Below are positions 8,195 through 17,965 of a stretch of 64,000 nt of DNA, in pieces. The position numbers were made by a program, and so were the translations under genes. How positions within the stretch are numbered: position 1 is the stretch's first letter; each line of letters starts with the position of its first letter. This DNA comes from Gillisia lutea (GTDB lineage: Bacteria > Bacteroidota > Bacteroidia > Flavobacteriales > Flavobacteriaceae): the NCBI RefSeq assembly GCF_021568705.1, contig NZ_JAKGTH010000011.1, positions 1-64,000 on the forward strand, read 5' to 3'. The notes under the pieces are model-generated. The model ran no database searches. It had not been told where the DNA came from and saw only the letters and a program-made list of their open reading frames with translations.

Positions 8195-9013
8195 TTACAG
8201 CGAGTTAACTGTTTTTCTTATTGCCACCAAATTAGATAGTAGTTTTTCTAGATATTGAAGGTCCAGCATATTAGCACCATCGCTTTTTGCATTTGCAGGG
8301 TCGAAATGTGTTTCAATGAAAAGTCCGTCGACATTATTAACAATACCTGCGCGTGCTATTGTCTCGATCATATCTGGTCTTCCGCCGGTTACACCACTAC
8401 TTTGGTTAGGTTGCTGTAAAGAGTGAGTTACATCAAGTACTGTGGTAGCAAACTCGCGCATGGTTGGAATCCCTCTAAAATCGACTATCATATCCTGATA
8501 CCCAAACATGGTACCGCGATCGGTCACCATAACATTGTCGTTTTTACAATCAATTACTTTGGTAACCGCATGTTTCATGCTTTCAGGACTCATAAATTGT
8601 CCTTTTTTCAAATTGACCGTTTTTCCAGTTTCAGCAGCTGCCATTACAAGATCAGTTTGTCTAACAAGGAAAGCAGGTATTTGCAAGATGTCTACATATT
8701 CTGCAGCCATGGCAGCATCGCTTATTTCATGAATGTCTGTAACTGTAGGAATTTGAAAAGTTTCAGAAACCTTTCTCAATATCTTTAAGGCTTTTTCATC
8801 TCCAATTCCGGTAAAGCTGTCAATTCTACTGCGATTGGCTTTTTTGAAAGAACCTTTAAAAACGTAAGGAATTTCCAGTTTGTTGGTAATTTCTACAACT
8901 TTCTCTGCAATTCTTAGAGCCATTTCCTCCCCTTCGATGGCGCATGGCCCGGAAAGAAGAAAGAAATTATTAGAATCAATATGTTTTATTTGAGGAATAT
9001 TATTCAGCTTCAT
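8195..9013 (-). CDS. kdsA: 3-deoxy-8-phosphooctulonate (Kdo-8-phosphate) synthase
   Basis: 272 residues from the chosen start. The enzyme condenses phosphoenolpyruvate with arabinose 5-phosphate to give Kdo-8-phosphate for the lipopolysaccharide core, in the cytoplasm. Family motifs are all visible: LLSGPCAIEGEEMALRIAE near the N-terminus, KGSFKKANRSRIDSFTG, FLVRQTDL, KKGQFMSPESM, DVTHSLQQPN and FIETHFDPANAKSDG at the C-terminal end. The frame is open 11 codons further upstream to an ATG at 9046, but that ATG lies upstream of the TATCTTTG promoter box at 9033-9040, so it would not be transcribed. The ATG at 9013 (MKLNNIPQ) also fits the family length. The gene has its own promoter and terminator and appears monocistronic. 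Confidence 0.96.
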   Translation of the reverse strand: MKLNNIPQIKHIDSNNFFLLSGPCAIEGEEMALRIAEKVVEITNKLEIPYVFKGSFKKANRSRIDSFTGIGDEKALKILRKVSETFQIPTVTDIHEISDAAMAAEYVDILQIPAFLVRQTDLVMAAAETGKTVNLKKGQFMSPESMKHAVTKVIDCKNDNVMVTDRGTMFGYQDMIVDFRGIPTMREFATTVLDVTHSLQQPNQSSGVTGGRPDMIETIARAGIVNNVDGLFIETHFDPANAKSDGANMLDLQYLEKLLSNLVAIRKTVNSL

Positions 9014-9032
9014 AGTTACGAATTTAAGATTG

Positions 9033-9063
9033 CAAAGATAATTCAATTATCTGTGTACAGCAA
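9033..9063 (-). promoter_or_regulatory. kdsA promoter, -7 and -33 boxes
   Basis: Minus-strand TATCTTTG (9033-9040) with TTG (9061-9063) 20 nt upstream, matching the Bacteroidota TAnnTTTG / TTTG arrangement. Transcription would start close to 9026, giving a leader of about 13 nt before the ATG at 9013. Confidence 0.75.
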
Positions 9064-9164
9064 TATAGGCGTTGGGAATTACAAACTACTTCATTTAACA
9101 TTGAGGTGAGCTTTCATGCGGAAAATATTGTAAATTAATAGCTGTAAATCAATTCTTTGGAAAA

Positions 9165-9650
9165 ATGAAAATAGAAGAAATTTTAGTGCCAGAGCTAAAA
9201 CATGAGGCAGCTATTACTCAGAAATTCTTAAAAAGAATTCCTAATGATAAAATGGATTGGCGACCTCACCCTAAATCGATGACCATGGGAGAGTTGGGAA
9301 ATCACTTAGCCGAAATTCCTGGTTGGATAACCGGTACTATGGAAACCGACGAGATGGACATGGAAGGGTATGAACCTACAAGATTTAAATCGGCCACAGA
9401 TCTTGAACAGGCCTTTCAAAAGAATGTAACTGAAGCTACAAAGGCTCTTAATAAACCGGATGAAGATTTTCAGAAAAATTGGAAAATGACTCAAAAAGGG
9501 CAAATTTTGATGGAAATGCCAAAACTCAGTGTGTTACGAACTATGGTGATGAATCAAATTCCGCATCATAGGGCGCAATTAGGAGTGTATTTCAGATTAT
9601 TGGATATCCCCGTACCGGCTAGTTACGGCCCGTCTGCCGATGAAAGTTAA
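9165..9650 (+). CDS. DinB-like four-helix metal-binding protein
   Basis: 161 residues, no signal peptide. The pattern is that of the DinB/YfiT superfamily: helical throughout, with likely metal-binding histidines in ELKHEAAITQKFL, ELGNHLAEIPGW and QIPHHRAQLGVYFRL near the C-terminus. Members bind divalent metal and many are thiol-dependent transferases or have unknown roles; the name refers to DNA-damage induction of the Bacillus founder and does not mean polymerase IV. It is a stand-alone gene divergent from kdsA. The function cannot be narrowed further. Confidence 0.8.
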   Translation: MKIEEILVPELKHEAAITQKFLKRIPNDKMDWRPHPKSMTMGELGNHLAEIPGWITGTMETDEMDMEGYEPTRFKSATDLEQAFQKNVTEATKALNKPDEDFQKNWKMTQKGQILMEMPKLSVLRTMVMNQIPHHRAQLGVYFRLLDIPVPASYGPSADES

Positions 9651-9710
9651 GAGAACATTAAACAAATTTTTATAGATATACTAACATAGTGTATTTCATA
9701 AAATAAAACG

Positions 9711-9718
9711 TACCTTTG
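9711..9718 (+). promoter_or_regulatory. typA promoter -7 box
   Basis: TACCTTTG fits the TAnnTTTG consensus and lies 24 bp before the typA ATG. No clear TTG is present at the expected -33 position. Confidence 0.55.
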
Positions 9719-9742
9719 CAGCCTTAAAAATGAGGCGCTTAT

Positions 9743-11542
9743 ATGACAGCTATTAAAAACATCGCAATTATTGCACACGTTGACCACGGTAAAACTACCT
9801 TGGTTGATAAAATTATGTACCATTGCCAACTTTTTCGTGAGAACGAAAATACGGGTGATCTTATTCTAGATAACAACGATTTAGAAAGAGAAAGAGGTAT
9901 TACAATTACTTCTAAGAATGTTTCTGTAGTTTATAAAGGGACAAAGATCAATATTATTGATACTCCTGGTCACGCCGATTTTGGAGGAGAGGTTGAACGA
10001 GTATTGAACATGGCCGATGGAGTACTACTTTTAGTAGATGCTTTTGAAGGACCAATGCCACAAACGCGTTTTGTACTTCAAAAAGCAATCGATCTTGGAT
10101 TGAAGCCATGTGTGGTTATCAATAAAGTTGATAAAGAAAACTGTACTCCTGATGAAGTTCATGAGAAAGTTTTCGACTTGATGTTTGAATTGGGTGCTGA
10201 AGAGTGGCAACTTGATTTCCCATCTGTTTACGGTTCAGCTAAAAATAACTGGATGAGTGACGATTGGAAAAATCAAACTGAAAATATCGAACCATTACTA
10301 GATATGGTTATCGAACATATTCCATCTCCAAAAATTGAAGAAGGAACTCCGCAAATGCTTATTACTTCTCTTGACTTTTCATCTTTTACAGGACGAATTG
10401 CAATTGGACGTTTACAACGCGGAACATTAAAAGAAGGAATGCAGGTTTCTTTGGTGAAGCGTGATGGAAGCATCAAAAAGACCAAAATTAAAGAATTGCA
10501 CACTTTTGAAGGTTTAGGAAGAAGAAAGATCGAAGAGGTTCAGGCTGGTGATATTTGTGCGATCGTAGGTTTGGAAGGTTTTGAAATTGGTGATACTGTT
10601 GCCGATATAGAAAACCCTGAAGGCTTAAAAACTATTGCTATCGATGAGCCTACTATGAGTATGCTTTTCACTATTAACGATTCTCCTTTCTTTGGTCAAG
10701 ATGGTAAATTTGTTACCTCTAGACACATTAGAGAACGTTTAGCAAAAGAACTTGAAAAGAACTTGGCTCTTAGAGTTGAAGCTACAGATAGTGCTGATAA
10801 ATTCATGGTCTTTGGTCGTGGGGTACTTCACTTATCTGTTCTTATTGAAACGATGAGAAGAGAAGGATATGAAGTTCAAATTGGTCAGCCACAGGTTATC
10901 ATCAAGGAAATTGATGGTGTTAAATGTGAACCGATTGAAGAATTGACTATAGATTTACCGGAAGATGTTTCTGGAAAAGCTGTAGAAATGGTATCTATGA
11001 GAAAAGGGGAAATGGTAAGTATGGAATCTAAAGGAGACCGTATGAACATACAATTTATGATCCCTTCTCGAGGAATTATTGGTTTGCGTAACCAGTTGCT
11101 TACTGCTACTGCAGGTGAGGCGATTATGGCGCACCGTTTTAAAGAATACCAGCCCTTAAAAGGAGGAATTCCTGAGCGTCAAAATGGTTCTTTAGTTTCT
11201 ATGGAAAAAGGAAAAGCTATTCCTTATTCTATCGATAAACTACAGGACAGAGGAAAGTTCTTCGTTGACCCGGGAGAAGATATTTATGAAGGTCAGGTAA
11301 TTGGAGAAAATTCTCGTCAGGATGATATGGCAGTAAACATTACCAAAACTAAAAAATTATCGAACGTACGTTCTTCTGGAGCAGATGATAAAGCGAAGAT
11401 TGTTCCGGCAATAAAATTCTCTTTGGAAGAAGCTTTGGAATACATTCAAAAAGATGAGTATGTTGAGGTTACTCCTGCACATATCCGTTTGCGTAAGATC
11501 TATCTTACCGAAAATGAACGTAAAAGAAATAAGATTGTTTAA
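9743..11542 (+). CDS. typA: Ribosome-associated translational GTPase TypA/BipA
   Basis: 599 residues, the usual length. The GTPase domain has all motifs: [10 protein letters not shown] (G1), ERGITI (G2), DTPGHADF (G3), NKVDK (G4) and GSAKN (G5). EF-G-like domain II, domain III, domain V and the BipA-specific C-terminal domain (from about residue 480, [18 protein letters not shown]) follow in order. TypA acts on the ribosome during large-subunit assembly and stress or cold adaptation. It has its own TACCTTTG promoter box and a strong terminator, so it is probably monocistronic. The codon use is neat and highly expressed in style. Confidence 0.97.
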   Translation: MTAIKNIAIIAHVDHGKTTLVDKIMYHCQLFRENENTGDLILDNNDLERERGITITSKNVSVVYKGTKINIIDTPGHADFGGEVERVLNMADGVLLLVDAFEGPMPQTRFVLQKAIDLGLKPCVVINKVDKENCTPDEVHEKVFDLMFELGAEEWQLDFPSVYGSAKNNWMSDDWKNQTENIEPLLDMVIEHIPSPKIEEGTPQMLITSLDFSSFTGRIAIGRLQRGTLKEGMQVSLVKRDGSIKKTKIKELHTFEGLGRRKIEEVQAGDICAIVGLEGFEIGDTVADIENPEGLKTIAIDEPTMSMLFTINDSPFFGQDGKFVTSRHIRERLAKELEKNLALRVEATDSADKFMVFGRGVLHLSVLIETMRREGYEVQIGQPQVIIKEIDGVKCEPIEELTIDLPEDVSGKAVEMVSMRKGEMVSMESKGDRMNIQFMIPSRGIIGLRNQLLTATAGEAIMAHRFKEYQPLKGGIPERQNGSLVSMEKGKAIPYSIDKLQDRGKFFVDPGEDIYEGQVIGENSRQDDMAVNITKTKKLSNVRSSGADDKAKIVPAIKFSLEEALEYIQKDEYVEVTPAHIRLRKIYLTENERKRNKIV

Positions 11543-11563
11543 TCTTATTTTTTAAACATATAG

Positions 11564-11592
11564 AAAAGCCCGATCGTTTAGATCGGGCTTTT
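11564..11592. terminator. Terminator between typA and ftsE
   Basis: Perfect 12-bp stem AAAAGCCCGATC / GATCGGGCTTTT with a 5-nt loop. It is followed by T on the plus strand and works for both convergent genes. Confidence 0.88.
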
Positions 11593-11634
11593 TATTTTTA
11601 TAAACTGAAAAGTTTGAAACGTATTGGCGAAAAT

Positions 11635-12318
11635 TTAGATCGATTTTTGTACTACCTCAAATACACGTTCTCCGTCGCACTTCAAGGTTTTGGAAGGATA
11701 CTTTAGTAACAAGGCATAATCGTGTGTAGCCATTAAAATGGTGTTTCCATTTTTACTTATTTCCTGCAGAACTTCCATTACTTCCACAGAGGTTTGAGGG
11801 TCTAAATTTCCTGTAGGTTCATCGGCTAGGATAAGCTCAGGATCATTTAATAATGCTCTTGCTATAGCGATTCGCTGTTGCTCTCCACCGGAGAGTTGAT
11901 AGGGAAATTTAAAACCTTTGGTTTTCATTCCCACCTTGTCTAAAACTTCATCTATCCTTCTTTCAATTGCAGGTTTGTCCTTCCACCCGGTAGCTTTAAG
12001 AACAAATAATAAATTGTCTCTAACATTTCTGTCATTTAGTAATTTAAAATCCTGAAATACCACGCCCAGTTTCCTTCTTAAAAATGGGATATCTTTTTCC
12101 TTTAAAGTTCTAAGATTATAATCAACTATAGTTCCTTCCCCTTCAGTTAAGGGAAGATCCCCATATAGGGTTTTCATAAAACTACTTTTACCGGTTCCTG
12201 TTTTACCAATTAAATAAACAAAATCACCTTTATTTATGGTAAGATCAACTTCTGAAAGAATAAGACTTTCTCTTTGATAGATCGCAGCATTTTTAAGTTC
12301 TAGAACGGGTTGAGACAT
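11635..12318 (-). CDS. ftsE: Cell-division ABC ATPase FtsE
   Basis: 227 residues, the typical FtsE length. Walker A is GKTGTGKSS, the Q-loop region VVFQDFKLL, the signature [15 protein letters not shown], Walker [13 protein letters not shown] and the H-loop ATHD, all intact. The closest general match is FtsE/LolD-type ATPases; FtsE partners FtsX to control peptidoglycan hydrolases at the septum. No ftsX gene is adjacent, but in Bacteroidota the two genes are often apart. LolD-like or another MacB-type exporter ATPase is the main alternative. Confidence 0.85.
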   Translation of the reverse strand: MSQPVLELKNAAIYQRESLILSEVDLTINKGDFVYLIGKTGTGKSSFMKTLYGDLPLTEGEGTIVDYNLRTLKEKDIPFLRRKLGVVFQDFKLLNDRNVRDNLLFVLKATGWKDKPAIERRIDEVLDKVGMKTKGFKFPYQLSGGEQQRIAIARALLNDPELILADEPTGNLDPQTSVEVMEVLQEISKNGNTILMATHDYALLLKYPSKTLKCDGERVFEVVQKSI

Positions 12319-12448
12319 AAAATGATATTTCTGATTTTAGAGTATGAAAATAACGGTAAATATACATCTTTCATGTACTGCCCGATTACTTTTTTTCATA
12401 TTAACATAATTATCACAACTTACTTGCGTTATGAAATAAGCGTTTAAT

Positions 12449-12456
12449 TATCTTTG
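12449..12456 (+). promoter_or_regulatory. Promoter -7 box of the TPR-barrel operon
   Basis: TATCTTTG, a perfect TAnnTTTG match, with TTG at 12424-12426 about 22 nt upstream. The possible TTG start at 12458 falls at the expected transcription start, so translation should begin at the ATG at 12482. Confidence 0.65.
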
Positions 12457-12481
12457 ATTGATCAATCTAATAAAAAAATTA

Positions 12482-15400
12482 ATGACACGAAATAAAGCCT
12501 TATTCCTCGTTGCTTTTTTACTTCTTTCTACTTCATTATTTGCCCAGCAAACTGCGGTTTATACTAATGATCTCGTAAAATTCAACCGAGCACTGGAATT
12601 GTATAACAATGGACAGTTCCTTGCAGCCCAAACTATTTTTGATGATGTTAAGGATGAAACCAATGATGAGAAAATAACATCCGACTGTGCGTATTACATT
12701 GCTAATGCGGCGGTAAGACTTGGACAACCCGGAGCAGATCAGCTCATGCAGGATTTTGTGGAACGCTATCCTACCAGTACCAAGCGGAATACTGCCTTTA
12801 TTGATGTAGCCGATTATTACTTTGAAAATGGTAAATATTCATTAGCCAGAAGATGGTATGACAGGGTAGATGAAAAGGGGATGAGTCGCAAAGAAAAGGA
12901 TCGCTACTATTTTAATAATGGGTATGCTTATTTTGCTTCAAAACAGTATGATGATGCTGCCAAATATCTAAACAGAGTAAGAGATTCAAAAGAATACGGG
13001 TCGCAAGCCAAATATTACCTAGGTTATATGGCCTATGAAGGAGATGATTATGAGGAGGCTAATACCTTATTTGAGGAAGTAAAGGAGAATGATAGATATT
13101 CTGAAAATCTATCTTATTTCCAAAGTGATATGAATTTTAAATTAGGGAATTTTCAAAAGGCGATAGACCTGGGCTTAGAACAATTACCAACTGCCGATAG
13201 AAATGAAATTTCTCAATTAAATAAGATTATAGGTGAAAGTTATTTCAACCTTGGGCAGTATGAGAAAGCTATTCCTTATTTAAAGGAATATAAAGGACTG
13301 CGTGGAAAATGGACGAATACCGATTATTATCAGTTAGGATATGCTTATTTCAAACAGGGAGATAATGAAAGTGCTATAGCAGAATTCAACAAGATTATAG
13401 ATGGTAATAACGCCATTGCTCAAAATGCATACTATCATCTTGCACAAGCTTATTTAAACTTAGATCAGAAACAACAAGCTTTAAATGCTTTTAAGAATGC
13501 AAGTGAAATGAATTTTGACGCTAAAATTCAGGAAGATGCATTTTTAAATTATGCAAAACTAGGTTATCAAATAGGGAATAGCTATTCCAGTCCTTCAAAG
13601 GTGTTAATAGAGTATTTGGAAAAATACCCTAACTCACCGGTGAAATCGGAGATGGAAAGCCTTCTTATCGATTCTTATATTACTTCTAAGAATTATGAAG
13701 AGGCCATGAACTTATTAGAGAACAATAGAAATTTCAGCGATAAGGTGGCTTATCAAAAAGTGGCTTATCTGTATGGATTAGAATTATATAATAGAGGAGA
13801 TTATAGAAATGCATCGGTGAATTTCGATAAATCCTTAACCGAACGAAGAGATGCGGTTATTACTGCAAAAGCAACTTTCTGGAAAGCAGAAAGCGATTTC
13901 AATCTTAACAGAATGAACGAAGCTTTGGTTGGTTATAAAGAATTTGCCGGAATGAGTGGGGCACAGGGGACTCCTGAAATGGAAAACCTGGATTATAATA
14001 TTGCCTATTCTTATTTCAAACAAAAGGAATACAACAGAGCGATCGATTATTTCAATCGTTATGCGAAGAATTCGGCTAAAGATAAAGCCAGAAGAAATGA
14101 TGCTTATACCAGGTTAGGAGATACTTATTTTGTGACCAGTAAATATTGGCCGGCTATGGATGCCTATAATGCGGCTATAGATATGAATATTGGAAATCAG
14201 GATTATGCTGCTTATCAAAAAGCTATAAGCTATGGTTTTGTAAATAGAAACGACAGTAAGATCGAAGACCTTAGTAGCTTCATGAATAAATATCCAAGGT
14301 CTTCTTACAGGGATGATGCTCTTTATGAGTTAGGAAATACCTACGTTGCGATGGAAAACACGCAAAAGGGTATAGAAACTTATAACCGATTGATTAGAGA
14401 TGTTCCCGGTAGTGCATTTGTACCCCAGGCAATGTTAAAACAGGGTCTTATCTATTATAATAGTGATCAATCAAACAAAGCCCTGGAACGTTTTAAAAAG
14501 GTAGTTTCCGATTATCCTAATACTCCAGAATCTATGCAGGCGGTAAGTACGGCAAGACTTATTTATATTGATCTTGGAAGAACCGATGAATATGCAGCCT
14601 GGGTGAAGAATGTAGATTTTGTAGAAGTTACAGATGCCGATCTTGATAATACCACTTTTGAAGCAGCAGAAAAACAATACCTGAACAACAATACCAGCGC
14701 TGCCAAAACCGGATTTGAAAAGTATTTACAAAGCTTTCCAAATGGTTTGAATTCACTTAAGAGTAACTTCTATTTAGCACAGCTGTACTTTAGAGATGAT
14801 CAAAAAGATAAGTCGGTACCTCATTATAAATTTGTGATCGCCAAACCAAGAGGTGAATTCTCTGAACAAGCTTTGGCTAGATTATCTCAAATTTACTTAG
14901 AAAAGAGGAATTATAAAGATGCTTTACCACTATTGAAACGATTGGAAAATGAAGCCGATTTTGCTCAAAATACCATCTACGCACAATCTAACCTCATGAA
15001 GTCTTATTATGAACTAAAAGATTTTAATATGGCGGTTTCATATGCAGAAAAAGTATTGGCAACACCAAGTATTGAAAATAATGTGAAGAGTGATGCGCAG
15101 GTGATTATTGCCCGTGCTGCTTTTGAAACAGGAAATGAGAGCAGAGCGAAAACAGCATATGCAGAAGTTTTGAAAATAGCTACCGGAGAGTTGGCAGCAG
15201 AAGCACTTTACTATGATGCTTACTTCAAAAATAAGGCTGGGAATTTTAAGGCATCGAACGAATCTGTTCAAAAACTAGCTAAAGATTATTCAGGATACAA
15301 ATTATACGGAGCTAAAGGTTTAGTGATCATGGCTAAGAATTTCTATGCCTTAAAGGATGCTTACCAGGCTACTTATATTCTGGACAATGTTATAAAGAAC

Positions 15401-15499
15401 TTTAAGGAATATCCGGAAGTGGTAAAGGAAGCACAGGCAGAACTTAGCAAAATAAAAGCTATGGAAGCAAAGACGAACGCTTCTGTTGAAACCAACTAA
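12482..15499 (+). CDS. Large periplasmic TPR-repeat protein
   Basis: 1005 residues from the ATG at 12482. A signal peptide (MTRNKALFLVAFLLLSTSLF, then AQQ) is followed by tetratricopeptide-type helical repeats over almost the whole length, for example NNGYAYFASKQYDDAAKYL, GESYFNLGQYEKAIPYLKEY, QLGYAYFKQGDNESAIAEF, NIAYSYFKQKEYNRAIDYF and YELGNTYVAMENTQKGIETY. The blocks resemble YbgF/BamD-like arrays used for envelope assembly. There is no catalytic domain. It is followed by a beta-barrel gene after 33 bp, and the two are almost surely co-transcribed. The role is probably as a scaffold or adaptor for an outer-membrane complex, but no specific function can be read. Confidence 0.85.
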   Translation: MTRNKALFLVAFLLLSTSLFAQQTAVYTNDLVKFNRALELYNNGQFLAAQTIFDDVKDETNDEKITSDCAYYIANAAVRLGQPGADQLMQDFVERYPTSTKRNTAFIDVADYYFENGKYSLARRWYDRVDEKGMSRKEKDRYYFNNGYAYFASKQYDDAAKYLNRVRDSKEYGSQAKYYLGYMAYEGDDYEEANTLFEEVKENDRYSENLSYFQSDMNFKLGNFQKAIDLGLEQLPTADRNEISQLNKIIGESYFNLGQYEKAIPYLKEYKGLRGKWTNTDYYQLGYAYFKQGDNESAIAEFNKIIDGNNAIAQNAYYHLAQAYLNLDQKQQALNAFKNASEMNFDAKIQEDAFLNYAKLGYQIGNSYSSPSKVLIEYLEKYPNSPVKSEMESLLIDSYITSKNYEEAMNLLENNRNFSDKVAYQKVAYLYGLELYNRGDYRNASVNFDKSLTERRDAVITAKATFWKAESDFNLNRMNEALVGYKEFAGMSGAQGTPEMENLDYNIAYSYFKQKEYNRAIDYFNRYAKNSAKDKARRNDAYTRLGDTYFVTSKYWPAMDAYNAAIDMNIGNQDYAAYQKAISYGFVNRNDSKIEDLSSFMNKYPRSSYRDDALYELGNTYVAMENTQKGIETYNRLIRDVPGSAFVPQAMLKQGLIYYNSDQSNKALERFKKVVSDYPNTPESMQAVSTARLIYIDLGRTDEYAAWVKNVDFVEVTDADLDNTTFEAAEKQYLNNNTSAAKTGFEKYLQSFPNGLNSLKSNFYLAQLYFRDDQKDKSVPHYKFVIAKPRGEFSEQALARLSQIYLEKRNYKDALPLLKRLENEADFAQNTIYAQSNLMKSYYELKDFNMAVSYAEKVLATPSIENNVKSDAQVIIARAAFETGNESRAKTAYAEVLKIATGELAAEALYYDAYFKNKAGNFKASNESVQKLAKDYSGYKLYGAKGLVIMAKNFYALKDAYQATYILDNVIKNFKEYPEVVKEAQAELSKIKAMEAKTNASVETN

Positions 15500-15532
15500 T
15501 AATCAATCAATATAACTTTTAAGAAATTCTAT

Positions 15533-17260
15533 ATGCAAATTCTTTCAATAAAAAGAAACCTGTTTTTACTATCATTTCTTTGTGGCGGATTTCTCTTTGC
15601 TCAAGATAAACCTCTGGGAGGAGAAACCGTTATCGTGGTAAAACCATACACTCCATCGGTGAATGATGCATTCAAGATCAAGGAAACTCCTGTGGTCACA
15701 GATTCTATAAGCTTAGAGAAAAAACCTGTGAAATACAGTATTTTTTCAGTACCTGTAGCTTCTACATTTACTCCTTCAAAAGGTCAGGCTACCAAGGTAG
15801 AAAGAGCTAAAAGAGTTAAATTGTTTAATAACTACGCCACCTTAGGCTTTGGGAATTATTCAAATATCCTGGCAGAATTCTATAGCAATTTAGAGGTAAA
15901 CAGAAGTGATAATTTTGGAGTGTTCCTTACTCATAATTCTTCTCAGGGAGGGATAGATGGAGTAGAATTAGCCGATAAGTTCTATAATACCGCACTAAAT
16001 TTAAATTATAACTCTCGTAATAGGAACAGTTCATGGACCACAGAGCTTGGGTTACAACATCAATTATTTAACTGGTACGGTCTTCCGGAAAATTCAATAT
16101 TTACGCGTCCGGATATTGCCGATATCGATCCGCAACAAAATTATTATTCAGCGATCGTGGGTGGAGAAATAGAGTTATATGATTCTTTCTTCGATAAAGC
16201 TTCTGCTCATTACCGCTATTTTGGAGATTCTTATAAGTCTTCAGAAAATAACTTTACGGCAGATGCCGAATTTGAGGTGAACATTGCAGATGAACTAATT
16301 ACTACCAAGCTTAGTGCAGATGTATTAAATGGTAAATTCGACAGGGGGTATCAAACTCCGGAAGAGTTGAAATATTCTCAAATGAATTTCGCTCTTACTC
16401 CAAGTCTGTTAATCTTAAGAGACGACCTCACCGTAAATTTAGGAGCCTCGTTCGTGTATGGTCTGGACACCGAAAACAGCGACAGTAATTTTTATATCTA
16501 TCCTCAAGTTACAGCGAGCTATCGCGTGGCGGGCGATTATTTTATTGCTTATGCCGGTTTAGAGGGTGGTTTAAATCAGAACACTTATTATAAGTTAGCA
16601 CAGCAAAACCCATACGTTTCGCCTACCCTTACTATTACTCCAACCGATAAGCAGTATGACGCCTCATTAGGAGCTAAAGGAAAATTGTCTAATAGCATTT
16701 CTTATAACCTGAAAGGGAGCTATGTAGCAGAAACAAATAGATCTTTATTCGTTAATAATTTAGAAGAGCCTGCAAATACGGAAGATTACACTTATGGAAA
16801 TTCTTTTGACGTAGTCTATGATGATTTAAAAACGCTTTCCTTCTTTGGAGAAATTAATGTAGATGTGAATAGAGATTTCAAATTAGGGATGAATGCCACT
16901 TACTTCAGTTATTCTTCAGACTTCCAGCCGGAAGCATGGAATCTACCCGATTTTAAAGCATCTGTATTGGCCGATTATCAGATTACCGATAAATGGTTTG
17001 CCGGAGCTAATTTATTCTTTACAGGAGAGCGTAAGGACAGAAAGAGATTCATGAATCCTGCTGATGGTACCGAGATAAGAACTATAACTTTAGATGGTTA
17101 TGCCGATCTTAATGCAAACGTGGGTTACCGCTTTAATGAGCAGCTTTCCATTTTTGTAAAAGGAAATAATTTGATAGGAGACAATTACCAACGTTGGTCA
17201 GATTATCCTGTACAGGGACTTCAGGTTATGGCAGGTGCCACCTATAAATTTGATTGGTAA
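15533..17260 (+). CDS. TonB-receptor-like outer-membrane beta-barrel, no plug domain
   Basis: 575 residues. A signal peptide (LFLLSFLCGGFLFAQ) precedes a 60-residue proline-rich segment (GGETVIVVKPYTPSVNDAFK) and then a beta-barrel-like region with the alternating aromatic pattern of TonB-dependent receptors, ending in the C-terminal aromatic VMAGATYKFDW. It lacks the plug domain and the usual length of a receptor (about 700 or more), so it is a shortened barrel relative. Its partner is the TPR protein just upstream. A role as the membrane half of a two-protein envelope machine is an inference. A strong terminator follows. Confidence 0.75.
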   Translation: MQILSIKRNLFLLSFLCGGFLFAQDKPLGGETVIVVKPYTPSVNDAFKIKETPVVTDSISLEKKPVKYSIFSVPVASTFTPSKGQATKVERAKRVKLFNNYATLGFGNYSNILAEFYSNLEVNRSDNFGVFLTHNSSQGGIDGVELADKFYNTALNLNYNSRNRNSSWTTELGLQHQLFNWYGLPENSIFTRPDIADIDPQQNYYSAIVGGEIELYDSFFDKASAHYRYFGDSYKSSENNFTADAEFEVNIADELITTKLSADVLNGKFDRGYQTPEELKYSQMNFALTPSLLILRDDLTVNLGASFVYGLDTENSDSNFYIYPQVTASYRVAGDYFIAYAGLEGGLNQNTYYKLAQQNPYVSPTLTITPTDKQYDASLGAKGKLSNSISYNLKGSYVAETNRSLFVNNLEEPANTEDYTYGNSFDVVYDDLKTLSFFGEINVDVNRDFKLGMNATYFSYSSDFQPEAWNLPDFKASVLADYQITDKWFAGANLFFTGERKDRKRFMNPADGTEIRTITLDGYADLNANVGYRFNEQLSIFVKGNNLIGDNYQRWSDYPVQGLQVMAGATYKFDW

Positions 17261-17278
17261 TTTTAGAAATACCCATAA

Positions 17279-17314
17279 TTAAAAAAGCAGCCCTTATCAA
17301 GGCTGCTTTTTTAA
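17279..17314. terminator. Bidirectional terminator after the TPR-barrel operon
   Basis: Perfect 14-bp stem TTAAAAAAGCAGCC (17279-17292) / GGCTGCTTTTTTAA (17301-17314) with an 8-nt loop, between convergent genes. Confidence 0.88.
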
Positions 17315-17326
17315 TTTAATAGTTGA

Positions 17327-17869
17327 CTATTGCTTCTCTAAAACCTCTTTAAGGTTATTTAAACCGGTTTGCAAATCATTTCCTATTACCTCTTCCATAT
17401 CCATCGTTAAGATGAGCAGGTTCATTGGATAATTCATATGTCCGTTAAAACCCCATTTTATATTGGTTGAGTTCTCATCGATACTGGTAGTAGTCATATA
17501 TGCAGGTGATGTAGCCTTAAAGGGTTCAAAAAAACGCAACTCAAAATCTATTCGGTCTCCTTCAGTTATTTTTTTAATTTCCTGTTCTCCAACTCCCACT
17601 TCCTTATTCTCACTTTCCCATTTCGCTACAAATCCCTCGGTGCCATCTACACCCGTATAGTTTTTTTTGGTGCTTGGATCCATCTGGGCCCACTTGCTAT
17701 AGTTGTCCTGATTCTTTAAATATTTCACATAATCAAAAACCTCCTGTTTCGGTTTATTAATCACAATTTCCCTTTCTACAGCATAATCTTTATTTACAAA
17801 TAGTGCTACAATTAAAGGAACGGCTATTAGAACAACGGCTACAATTAGAATATTCTTTAAAATTTTCAT
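17327..17869 (-). CDS. Membrane-anchored SRPBCC (START-like) protein
   Basis: 180 residues. One N-terminal membrane helix (ILIVAVVLIAVPLIVALF) is followed by a single SRPBCC lipid-binding-type domain, beginning EREIVINKPKQEVFDYVKYL and ending VIGNDLQTGLNNLKEVLEK. The domain makes a hydrophobic pocket; flavobacteria carry many copies, mostly uncharacterised. The next genes upstream on the same strand are a DUF1801 and an AHSA1-type protein, 96 bp away, so co-transcription is possible. No ligand can be named. Confidence 0.8.
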   Translation of the reverse strand: MKILKNILIVAVVLIAVPLIVALFVNKDYAVEREIVINKPKQEVFDYVKYLKNQDNYSKWAQMDPSTKKNYTGVDGTEGFVAKWESENKEVGVGEQEIKKITEGDRIDFELRFFEPFKATSPAYMTTTSIDENSTNIKWGFNGHMNYPMNLLILTMDMEEVIGNDLQTGLNNLKEVLEKQ

Positions 17870-17965
17870 CTCAAGTTAGGTTTAAGGGTTTAACACTAAT
17901 TTAAGAAATTATAGATTACCAAGTATATAGGTAAATATCCGTAATTTGGTTTAAGTTAAATGGCT

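Noticed and set aside
9014-9046. Longer kdsA start
   Set aside because: The ATG at 9046 is upstream of the TATCTTTG promoter box, so it would not be in the message; the family starts near MKLNN.
9165-9650. DNA polymerase IV (dinB)
   Set aside because: The protein is a 161-residue DinB/YfiT-type metal-binding helical bundle, not a Y-family polymerase.
12458-12481. TTG start for the TPR protein
   Set aside because: It falls at the expected transcription start right after a perfect -7 box; the ATG at 12482 gives a normal signal peptide.
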